Source: a bacterium
GTDB lineage: Bacteria; JACRDZ01; JAJRWM01
Assembly: GCA_024276815.1 (NCBI GenBank)
Contig: JAJRWM010000137.1
Coordinates: 1-5,141, forward strand
Reading direction: 5' to 3'
DNA length: 5,141 nt
Made by a program: the position numbers and the translations under genes. The notes beneath the pieces were generated by a model that was not told the origin of the DNA, searched no databases, and saw nothing but the letters and a program-made list of their open reading frames with translations. Shown in pieces: positions 1 through 5,141 of this stretch (position 1 is its first letter; every line of letters begins with the position of its first letter).

Positions 1-3
1 AAC

Positions 4-1533
4 ATGCTTGCTAAAGTAATGAGCGGAGCGTTGCTGGGAATCGACGCTTACGAGGTCAGCGTTGAGGTCGATATCATTAATCGTGGTTTGCCGGTCTTTA
101 CCATGGTTGGCTTGCCCGACGGCGCGGTTAAAGAAGGCAAGGAAAGGATTCGCTCGGCCTTAAAAAATTCCGGTTTCGATTTCCCCACTAACCGGACGAC
201 CATTAACCTCGCTCCGGCTGACATCAAAAAAGAGGGCGCGGCTTTTGATCTGCCTATCGCTTTGGGTATTATCCAGGCTACCCGGCAGCTTAAAACCAGT
301 ATCCTGAAGGACTACCTGGTGGTAGGCGAGTTAGCGCTGAGTGGGAAATTACGACCGGTAAAAGGAGTTTTACCTTTAACGTTGCTGGCGCGGCGGCTGA
401 AAAAGAAGGGCATCCTGCTGCCAATGGAGAATGCCCGGGAGGCCGGCGTGGTGGAGGGGATTGACACTTACCCGTTGGTGTCTTTGTCGCAGGCGGTAAG
501 TTTTTTAACCGGCGGCATTGGTATTGAACCGCTTAAAATAAGCCTTCAGGACGCTTTTGCCGCGGGTAATGTGTATGAGGATGATTTTACCGATACCCTG
601 GGACAGGAACAGGCCAAGAGAGCTTTGGAAGTGGCCGCCGCCGGCGGTCATAATATTTTGATGATCGGGCCGCCGGGCGCCGGGAAAACGATGCTGGCCC
701 GGAGGTTGCCTACGATTCTGCCTGACATGACGCTTGAAGATGCCATTGAGATAACCAAGATTCATAGCGTATCGGGTTTACTCGACAGCCGGCAGGTTCT
801 GGTTACCGAAAGGCCTTTCCGGACGCCTCATCACACGATATCCGATGCCGGGATGATTGGCGGGGGGCACACGCCGCGGCCGGGAGAGATCAGTCTCGCG
901 CATAACGGCGTATTGTTTCTGGATGAGTTCCCGGAGTTCAGGAAAAACGTCCTGGAGAGCCTGAGGCAGCCTCTGGAAGATGGCAAGGTAACGATATCGA
1001 GATCTGTCGTTTCGCTGACTTATCCCTCGTCTCTCATGCTTGTGGGAGCCAGCAACATGTGTGATTGCGGACACATGGGAGATCCCCGCAAGGAATGCCG
1101 CTGTACGCCCAGTCAGATTCACCGCTACCGGTCCAAGTTCTCCGGTCCTCTGCTGGACCGAATAGACATTCACTGCGAGGTCTCTCCGGTTAATTTCAAG
1201 GAACTCAGCGAAGAGAGAAAAGGCGATCCTTCGGCTGTCATCAGGAAAAGAGTCAATGACGCCAGGCGGATACAGACCGAAAGATATCGGGACAAGCGTG
1301 TTTTCTGTAACAGCCGGATGAATCCAAAGCAGATCAAAAAATACTGTGAAGTGGACTCCGAGGGGAAAAAGCTGCTTGAGCTTGCGGTTAACAAGCTGGG
1401 TTTATCCGCCCGGGCCTATACCAGGTTGCTTAAAGTGTCCCGGACGATCGCCGATTTAGCCGCTGATGAGAAAATCAGGCCCAACCATATTTCCGAAGCT
1501 ATTCAGTACCGAACTTTCGACAGATCCTTATAA
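4..1533 (+). CDS. comM: YifB/ComM family Mg-chelatase-like AAA+ ATPase
   Basis: This 509-residue protein matches the YifB/ComM family in length and domain order. An N-terminal ChlI-like fold with a Lon-protease-like topology (about 1-170) carries the family signatures VGLPDGAVKE (35-44) and NLAPADIKKEG (68-78). The AAA+ core (about 195-395) has Walker A GPPGAGKT (222-229), the FRTPHHTISDAG segment (272-283), Walker B LFLDEF (304-309) and the arginine-containing GPLLDRIDIH (381-390). A four-cysteine cluster (C353, C355, C365, C367) looks like a metal-binding knuckle. The C-terminal Mg-chelatase domain (about 405-505) includes LSARAYTRLLKVSRTIADL. In studied bacteria ComM is a hexameric helicase that promotes branch migration during natural transformation; in many non-competent species its role is unclear. 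MLAKV is the usual family N-terminus, so the start is accepted, although only three upstream bases are present and no ribosome site can be seen. The cysteine motif reads NMCDCG where NPCPCG is more common. Family assignment is firm; the transformation role is inferred. Confidence 0.96.
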   Translation: MLAKVMSGALLGIDAYEVSVEVDIINRGLPVFTMVGLPDGAVKEGKERIRSALKNSGFDFPTNRTTINLAPADIKKEGAAFDLPIALGIIQATRQLKTSILKDYLVVGELALSGKLRPVKGVLPLTLLARRLKKKGILLPMENAREAGVVEGIDTYPLVSLSQAVSFLTGGIGIEPLKISLQDAFAAGNVYEDDFTDTLGQEQAKRALEVAAAGGHNILMIGPPGAGKTMLARRLPTILPDMTLEDAIEITKIHSVSGLLDSRQVLVTERPFRTPHHTISDAGMIGGGHTPRPGEISLAHNGVLFLDEFPEFRKNVLESLRQPLEDGKVTISRSVVSLTYPSSLMLVGASNMCDCGHMGDPRKECRCTPSQIHRYRSKFSGPLLDRIDIHCEVSPVNFKELSEERKGDPSAVIRKRVNDARRIQTERYRDKRVFCNSRMNPKQIKKYCEVDSEGKKLLELAVNKLGLSARAYTRLLKVSRTIADLAADEKIRPNHISEAIQYRTFDRSL

Positions 1534-1590
1534 AAGACAATTTCTGATTATAAAGCAAAGCGCAAATCCGGATGAGAAGCTGACCCTGGC

Positions 1591-1604
1591 GACGCAACAG
1601 CGTC
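1591..1604. terminator. Weak hairpin between convergent stops, possible terminator
   Basis: GACGC and GCGTC flank an AACA loop, giving a perfect 5-bp stem in the 71-base gap between the ComM stop and the DUF4159 stop. It abuts the DUF4159 stop codon. Neither strand has a T-run after the stem, so it is not a textbook intrinsic terminator. Nothing else in the gap (1534-1604) stands out. Confidence 0.25.
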
Positions 1605-2273
1605 CTAGTGGGTGAGAACGTAGGTAATGATATTGACGCCCATGCGGAAGGCCAGTTCCCGGATTCCAGGCGGATCCTTGTGGATATTGGGCGAGGCCCA
1701 GCCGTCGGAAATATTGGTGTTGAAAGTGTAAAGCACCATCAGCCGTCCCTTTTCGTCAAAGATGCCAAAAGTCTCGGGTGCGCCTCCGGAATGTTTATGT
1801 ATCTTGGGCGCGCCGCTGGAAAAGAGATAGGGGACCCGGAAAAGAGATAAATCGTAGGGCAAAGGCGTCAGTTTATATTCCGGCAGGACTTTCATGATCT
1901 CCTCCCTGAAAAACTTGTCCATGCCAAAATCGTAGTCGGCGTAAAGAAAACCGCCGGCCAGCAAATACCGTCTGAGGTTTTCGGTTTCGACCTGGTTAAA
2001 GAAAATCCGGCCATGCCCGGTCATAAAGATGAAGGGATAGCGAAAAAGATCCTCGTCGGTAAGTTCCACGACTTTTTCATAAGGGAACACATCTATGGGG
2101 GTGCGCTTTTTTATTTCCCGGGCCAGATTGGGCAAAATTGACGGATCGTTATACCAATCCCCACCGCCCTGGTATTTAAGCCGGGCCAAAACCAGTTGGT
2201 CGCCGGCGACAAGGGGCGACGCGAGGAGTAAAAGCATCGCGATAAAAAGTGCTTTCAAACAGCGCCCGGTCAT
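1605..2273 (-). CDS. Secreted DUF4159 domain protein
   Basis: The protein has 222 residues from the ATG at 2273. A TTG one codon upstream (2276) is a possible alternative start. The N-terminus is a Sec signal peptide: basic TGRCLK, a hydrophobic run ALFIAMLLLLAS, then a probable cleavage near LVAG/DQ. No lipobox is seen. The rest resembles DUF4159: LKYQGGGDWYNDP near the mature N-terminus, YPFIFMTGHG, a glycine turn LLAGGFLYADYDFG, PKIHKHSGG with FGI, and a C-terminal NISDGWASPNIHKDP followed by RMGVNIITYVLTH. These look like alternating strands of a Rossmann/flavodoxin-like fold, with no recognisable catalytic site. Where many members have a DHP-like segment, this one reads YDLSLF. The family's function is unknown; members are often near aerotolerance-type (Bat/MoxR) genes, none of which are here. 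The gene starts 15 nt after the PDZ gene stop and has no clear Shine-Dalgarno sequence, so it is probably translated by coupling within that operon. Family call is good, function unknown. Confidence 0.88.
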   Translation of the reverse strand: MTGRCLKALFIAMLLLLASPLVAGDQLVLARLKYQGGGDWYNDPSILPNLAREIKKRTPIDVFPYEKVVELTDEDLFRYPFIFMTGHGRIFFNQVETENLRRYLLAGGFLYADYDFGMDKFFREEIMKVLPEYKLTPLPYDLSLFRVPYLFSSGAPKIHKHSGGAPETFGIFDEKGRLMVLYTFNTNISDGWASPNIHKDPPGIRELAFRMGVNIITYVLTH

Positions 2274-2288
2274 CAATTCTACAATAAA

Positions 2289-3041
2289 TTAATGACTTGG
2301 TTCTGGTTGGCCGTGATTCGGCTTTATCGAGGAGGTTTTCTCCTCAGCGTTCTCTTCCGCCTTTTCTTCGACCTCAGGACCAATCTTCAGCGGAATGATT
2401 GTCTGCTTGTTGTCAACTGAGCGGATGACAACCATGTCAACCGATTTAGTCAGATCAATATTGCTTAAAATCATTTCAAATTCCAGCAAATCATCAAAAT
2501 CAGAGTGATCCAAAGCAAGGATCAGGTCGTTAACGGCTAGTCCTTTATAGTCGGCGTAGGAACCCTTGACAACCTTGGTGACAATCACGCCAACAAGCTT
2601 GTCCCGATCAAAGGTGGTTATGTCAAAACCAAGCTTGTCCAGGGCGTCATTGGCGCGTTCGTGGAAGTTTTCCAGGACATACTTGATTTCCAGGTTTTCT
2701 TTGTTCCTGAAGACCTTCAGAGTAACTTCCTCACCGGGCTTCTTCTGGGAGACCTTGTTGATAAAATCCTTGACGGAAATGACATCCTTACCGTCTACCT
2801 GTTTGACAATGTCCCCTTTTTTAAGCTCCATTTTTTCCGCGTTGCTACCCGGAACAACATCTTTAATCAGTGCGCCGTTGGGAATTTCTTCCACTTTTCT
2901 CTCCAGGCTGTTTTCCAGCTCGATACCGAACCAGGGCCTGTTTTTAGCTTCAGCGGTTAAAACTGATTCCTTCTCCGCCGCGGCGAAGCCGGCCAAAGCG
3001 ACGGACATGATCAAGAAAACAGTAATTGTCAGTTTGCGCAT
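2289..3041 (-). CDS. Secreted protein with two PDZ domains and no protease domain
   Basis: The protein has 250 residues. I start it at the ATG at 3041 because GGAGG lies 5 nt upstream and it places a clean Sec signal peptide at the N-terminus: MRKLTITVFLIMSVALAGFA, with likely cleavage around AAA/EKES. The frame stays open to an ATG at 3140, but that start has no ribosome site and would bury the signal peptide. The first PDZ domain (about 36-124) has the ligand loop WFGIEL, then IKDVVPGSNAEK and LKKGDIVKQVDGKDV. The second (about 138-220) has VGVIVTKVVKGSYADYKGL and VNDLILALDHSDF. The tail (221-250) is acidic and Glu/Lys/Pro-rich, probably disordered. This resembles the C-terminal half of HtrA/Deg proteases, but no trypsin-like domain precedes it, so it is likely an envelope scaffold or adaptor that binds protein C-termini. 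It is the first gene of a two-gene operon with the DUF4159 protein. The client is unknown. Confidence 0.9.
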   Translation of the reverse strand: MRKLTITVFLIMSVALAGFAAAEKESVLTAEAKNRPWFGIELENSLERKVEEIPNGALIKDVVPGSNAEKMELKKGDIVKQVDGKDVISVKDFINKVSQKKPGEEVTLKVFRNKENLEIKYVLENFHERANDALDKLGFDITTFDRDKLVGVIVTKVVKGSYADYKGLAVNDLILALDHSDFDDLLEFEMILSNIDLTKSVDMVVIRSVDNKQTIIPLKIGPEVEEKAEENAEEKTSSIKPNHGQPEPSH

Positions 3042-3229
3042 TAAAACCTCCATTATTATCATTAGGGCGTCCGCCGGTAGTTGACTTCGGAAATAACAGT
3101 TATTTGTTAAACAAAAGCGGCAATTTGGGGTAAACCCCATTAGCGAACTTGCGGTTCACCAAAAACTTTTAAAGTCGGTTGGCTTGAAAAATATAAAATC
3201 CGGCCTCTTTTCATTAACGGACGCTACAA
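3042..3229 (-). promoter_or_regulatory. Long, possibly structured 5' leader of the PDZ-DUF4159 operon
   Basis: The predicted transcript starts near 3229, leaving about 188 nt before the start codon. In the RNA, GCGUCCG near the 5' end (3224-3218) is perfectly complementary to CGGACGC just before the ribosome site (3073-3067). CCGG (3203-3200) can pair with CCGG (3077-3074), directly adjacent on the 3' side. Together these make about 11 base pairs with a bulge. Inside this closing stem lie short hairpins at 3145-3157 (GAAC/GTTC), 3126-3139 (TGGGG/CCCCA, 4-nt loop) and 3091-3105 (AAATAA/TTATTT). CAAGCC at 3181-3186 could instead pair with the extreme 5' end (3227-3232). I do not recognise a known riboswitch class. 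The long leader is well supported by the promoter; the folded structure is inference. Confidence 0.45.
3047..3051 (-). promoter_or_regulatory. Shine-Dalgarno site of the PDZ gene
   Basis: GGAGG lies 5 nt before the ATG at 3041. It decides the start codon against the longer in-frame reading from 3140, which has no such site. Confidence 0.85.
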
Positions 3230-3235
3230 GCCAAA

Positions 3236-3265
3236 ATTATAATGTAATAAAGATTCCGCTGTCAA
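3236..3265 (-). promoter_or_regulatory. Sigma-70-type promoter of the PDZ-DUF4159 operon
   Basis: On the minus strand TTGACA (3265-3260) is followed after 18 bases by TATAAT (3241-3236). Both hexamers match the consensus exactly. Transcription would begin near 3230-3228, giving a leader of about 190 nt. The slightly long spacer is the only deviation. Confidence 0.8.
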
Positions 3266-3372
3266 TATAAACCTGTTTGGATTGTGGAAAAGGGAAGGAA
3301 CATCGTAACCCCCTGGTGAAGATACGGAGTAAAGCGATCTATTCCCCGGCGGCAGGCCGGTCAAGAAAAATC
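3266..3372. other. Region between divergent promoters with a GC-rich inverted repeat
   Basis: These 107 bases separate the minus-strand PDZ promoter from the candidate plus-strand DUF5989 promoter and hold no plausible gene. They contain the inverted repeat CCGGC-GGCAG-GCCGG (3346-3360) in otherwise AT-rich surroundings. A looser long-range pairing is possible between GGGAA (3292-3296) and TTCCC (3342-3346). It could be an operator or simply a remnant; nothing here identifies a regulator. Confidence 0.35.
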
Positions 3373-3401
3373 TTTATTATTTCAAATAAACATAGTATGA
3401 T
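3373..3401 (+). promoter_or_regulatory. Candidate promoter of the DUF5989 gene
   Basis: TATGAT (3396-3401) matches the -10 consensus at five of six positions. TTTATT (3373-3378), 17 bases upstream, matches the -35 consensus at only three. The predicted start near 3408 would leave a leader of about 25 nt. The -10 is convincing, the -35 is weak. Confidence 0.5.
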
Positions 3402-3433
3402 TTCGCTATTAGAAAACTAGAGGTTGCGTATAA

Positions 3434-3592
3434 ATGAGTAAACTGGCGGTTATTCGGGAATTCTGGCAGTTTTTAAAGGAACGCAAAGTTTGGTGGCTGA
3501 CTCCCATTATCATCGTTTTACTGTTATTAAGCTTCCTCATCGTTCTGACGGAAGGCTCAGCCTTGGCCCCGTTTATTTACGCCTTGTTTTAA
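3434..3592 (+). CDS. DUF5989 (SxtK-like) single-pass membrane microprotein
   Basis: This is a short gene of 52 codons. The protein starts MSKLAVIREFWQFLKERKVW, followed by a hydrophobic span LTPIIIVLLLLSFLIVL (about 22-38), then TEGSALAPFIYALF at the C-terminus. The REFWQFLKERK, WWL-P-III and GSALAPFIY features are the hallmarks of DUF5989 as I know it, and the length is full for the family. The basic amphipathic N-terminus should lie in the cytoplasm with one transmembrane helix. AGAGG (3419-3423) sits 10 nt before the ATG, an acceptable but distant ribosome site. DUF5989 genes commonly neighbour a carbamoyltransferase and an SxtJ-like membrane protein; here neither is present within the window. 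The gene is transcribed alone, divergent from the PDZ operon and convergent with phoH. Its biochemical function is unknown. Confidence 0.88.
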   Translation: MSKLAVIREFWQFLKERKVWWLTPIIIVLLLLSFLIVLTEGSALAPFIYALF

Positions 3593-3615
3593 ATTTCAGA
3601 CTACCTGACACAATC

Positions 3616-4920
3616 TTACAATAACTCCGCGGCCCTCGAGGCTAAGGTGCTGCGTTCGCTTTTCAACAGGGAGACATGCCCGAACATCTCCTCGCCTTTG
3701 AAGCGTTCCACCAGGTAGGTAAGACCGTTGCTGTCAGCGTCCAAGTAAGGGTTGTCGATCTGCTGAGCGTCGCCGGTTAAAACCATCTTCGTCCCCCGTC
3801 CGGCCCGGCTGATAATCGTTTTTATCTCATGCGGAGTAAGGTTTTGCGCCTCGTCAATGATGATGAACTGGCGGGGAATGCTACGGCCCCTGATATAGGT
3901 AATCGCTTCCAGTTCAATCACCTGGGTTTGTCTCAGGTAATTTATTTGTTCTTCGGCCCCGTCTTTATTTTTACGATCAAAGATGAAGCGCAGGTTATCA
4001 AATATGGGCTGCATCCAGTGTTCCAGTTTCTCCTCTTTTGAGCCGGGGAGGTAGCCGATATCCCGCCCCAGCGGCATAATCGGCCGCGAAACCAGCAGCT
4101 TGCGGAATTCCTTTTCATCGACTGTTTTTTGCAGGCCGGCCGCTATCGCCAGCAGCGTTTTACCGGTGCCGGCGGTGCCGATCATAGAGACCAGGGAAAC
4201 ATCATTGCAGAGTAACAGTTCCATGGCAAAGCGCTGTTGGACATTCAAAGGACTAATCCCCCAGCAACTGGCGTCGGCATGAAACAGCGGGACAACTTTT
4301 TCCTGCCGCCGGTCATATTTACCCAACGCGCTTCGCTTGGCATTAGCCTCGTCTTTCATCAGCACAAACTGGTTATGATATAACTCATTTTTGAGGATAA
4401 TTTCCTTTTCTTTATAGAATTTTTCCAGATCATCCGCGGAGATCCCAACTTCCAGCCAACCTTTGTACAATGAATCAAAATCAACCTTCTGGCTTTCGAA
4501 GTCCTGCGATTCGATGCCCAGCGCGTCGGCTTTAATCCGGGCGTTGATATCTTTGGAAACAAAATAAACTTTTTGCCGGTTAAGTTTTTGCTGGTCGAGA
4601 GCGGTCATAATGATCATATTATCGGCAATATGGGGATCGAGAGATTCCGGCAGAGAAACTTTAGCCGGAGACAACTCGATTTTCAGGGAACCGCCGTTAT
4701 CAAGCTTAATTCCTTCCGACAACGAGCCTTTAGCGCGAAGCTTATCCAGTTCCCTGCTTATATAGCGGGCATTGCGCCCCGTTTCATCGGTATGGGATTT
4801 AAAGCGGTCGAGTTCCTCAATGACCATGATTGGGATAATGACTGTGTTATCGTCAAACGAGAAAAGAGCTTTTGGATTATGCAGAAGCACGTTGGTATCT
4901 AAAATAAAAGTTTTTGGCAT
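3616..4920 (-). CDS. PIN domain-PhoH ATPase fusion (YlaK/PhoH2 type)
   Basis: The 434-residue protein fits the PIN-PhoH family (about 430-450). The N-terminal PIN nuclease domain (about 3-140) keeps the acidic residues expected for metal binding: D8 in FILDTNVLLHNP, E35/E36 in VIEELDRF, D100 in IADNMIIMTAL and D124 in VSKDINARIKAD. After a linker, the PhoH ATPase domain (about 222-434) carries Walker A GTAGTGKT (248-255), SRPIMPLGRDIGYLPG (278-293), Walker B FIIIDEAQN (352-360), LTGDAQQID (381-389) and the terminal KSERS (421-425), where R424 is a probable arginine finger. Mycobacterial PhoH2 is an ATP-dependent RNA helicase and ribonuclease, so a role in RNA processing or decay in the cytoplasm is inferred. 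AAGGAG 6 nt before the ATG fixes the start. The gene is monocistronic as far as seen, and no small antitoxin-like gene precedes it in its own direction. All catalytic motifs appear intact. Confidence 0.95.
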   Translation of the reverse strand: MPKTFILDTNVLLHNPKALFSFDDNTVIIPIMVIEELDRFKSHTDETGRNARYISRELDKLRAKGSLSEGIKLDNGGSLKIELSPAKVSLPESLDPHIADNMIIMTALDQQKLNRQKVYFVSKDINARIKADALGIESQDFESQKVDFDSLYKGWLEVGISADDLEKFYKEKEIILKNELYHNQFVLMKDEANAKRSALGKYDRRQEKVVPLFHADASCWGISPLNVQQRFAMELLLCNDVSLVSMIGTAGTGKTLLAIAAGLQKTVDEKEFRKLLVSRPIMPLGRDIGYLPGSKEEKLEHWMQPIFDNLRFIFDRKNKDGAEEQINYLRQTQVIELEAITYIRGRSIPRQFIIIDEAQNLTPHEIKTIISRAGRGTKMVLTGDAQQIDNPYLDADSNGLTYLVERFKGEEMFGHVSLLKSERSTLASRAAELL

Positions 4921-4926
4921 CTCTGA

Positions 4927-4932
4927 CTCCTT
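4927..4932 (-). promoter_or_regulatory. Shine-Dalgarno site of the PIN-PhoH gene
   Basis: AAGGAG on the minus strand, 6 nt before the ATG at 4920, supports that start codon. Confidence 0.8.
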
Positions 4933-4953
4933 GTTTTTAGTATAGCTGATTAA

Positions 4954-4982
4954 ATCATACCCGAAAAAGACAAACCTGTAAA
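4954..4982 (-). promoter_or_regulatory. Sigma-70-type promoter of the PIN-PhoH gene
   Basis: TTTACA (4982-4977) and TATGAT (4959-4954) on the minus strand are separated by 17 bases, and each matches the consensus at five of six positions. Transcription would begin near 4947, about 27 nt before the start codon. A second -10-like TATACT (4944-4939) lacks a good -35. A short dyad CCTGA-AA-TCAGG (4983-4994) lies directly upstream of the -35. Confidence 0.75.
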
Positions 4983-5124
4983 CCTGAAATCAGGCTGACG
5001 CCAGGGTAAACGCACTAAAAATATTTAAAGTATAAGGAAATAGTTGCGGCAAGATTAAGCGGTACCGGATGACTGACGATATTTTCTCTGTTTACAAAAT
5101 AAGCCGCGAAGGAGAAAACAAGTC

Positions 5125-5141
5125 ATGTTAGTAAAGAAATC
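5125..5141 (+). CDS. Start of an unidentified plus-strand gene, cut by the window end
   Basis: ATG at 5125 is preceded by AAGGAG (5109-5114) at a spacing of 10 nt and opens a frame reading MLVKK before the sequence ends. It is divergent from the PIN-PhoH gene, with about 200 bases between starts. A possible promoter (CTGACG at 5073-5078, CAAAAT at 5095-5100, 16-base spacer) is weak. Five codons are not enough to name a product. Confidence 0.5.

Noticed and set aside
778-1173. Open frame on the minus strand inside comM
   Set aside because: It overlaps the conserved AAA+ core of ComM and its product is Arg/Pro-rich and unlike any family I know; antisense shadow.
2566-3084. Long open frame (172 codons) on the plus strand opposite the PDZ gene
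   Set aside because: It is Ser/Leu/Thr-rich with no recognisable domain and lies antisense to a gene with a strong ribosome site, signal peptide and two PDZ domains.
3042-3140. N-terminal extension of the PDZ gene to the ATG at 3140
   Set aside because: The start has no Shine-Dalgarno site, the extension is Cys/Asn-rich and would place the signal peptide internally, while the ATG at 3041 has GGAGG at ideal spacing.
3280-3372. Possible known riboswitch (for example guanidine-type ACGR loops or c-di-GMP type) before the DUF5989 gene
   Set aside because: ACGG is present once, but without a flanking stem or second copy, and the region lies upstream of the candidate promoter, so it would not be in the DUF5989 transcript.
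4573-4902. Open frame on the plus strand opposite the PIN domain of PhoH
   Set aside because: It is fully antisense to the conserved PIN domain, and no domain is visible in the product.
3616-4920. PIN-PhoH as half of a toxin-antitoxin pair, as in mycobacterial phoAT-phoH2
   Set aside because: No small gene lies upstream in the same direction; the gene has its own promoter and a short leader, so no antitoxin partner is supported.
5125-5141. Identification of the last gene as a CBS-domain protein from its MLVKK start
   Set aside because: Some CBS-domain proteins begin similarly, but five residues cannot support a family call.

Overview
The window is an ordinary-looking bacterial chromosome segment with five complete protein genes and the first codons of a sixth. 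Genes are roughly half GC, intergenic stretches are AT-rich, and several near-consensus sigma-70-type promoters can be read by eye. No tRNA, rRNA, insertion sequence, CRISPR array or phage gene is visible. The gene set (YifB/ComM ATPase, secreted DUF4159 protein, secreted two-PDZ protein, DUF5989 microprotein, PIN-PhoH ATPase) suggests an uncultured diderm lineage, perhaps FCB-like or deltaproteobacterial-like. This placement is an inference from family distribution and is weak.

Layout, left to right. Positions 4-1533 (+) encode a full-length ComM/YifB Mg-chelatase-like AAA+ ATPase. It converges on a minus-strand pair: a secreted two-PDZ protein (2289-3041) followed 15 nt later by a secreted DUF4159 protein (1605-2273). 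The pair is driven by a promoter with both hexamers matching consensus (3236-3265). A leader of about 190 nt follows, with nested inverted repeats that could fold into a closed multi-hairpin domain. Divergent from it, at 3434-3592 (+), is a 52-codon membrane microprotein of the DUF5989 (SxtK-like) type. That gene converges, with only 23 nt between stop codons, on a PIN-PhoH ATPase/ribonuclease gene (3616-4920, -), which has a strong promoter and Shine-Dalgarno sequence. A further plus-strand gene begins at 5125 and runs off the end.

Functionally the window joins unrelated housekeeping modules: DNA branch migration (ComM), an envelope pair of unknown job (PDZ + DUF4159), an orphan membrane microprotein, and RNA metabolism (PhoH). 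I see no convincing multi-gene novel system. The items most worth a second look are the structured leader before the PDZ gene, the PDZ-DUF4159 envelope pair, and the DUF5989 gene lacking its usual partners.
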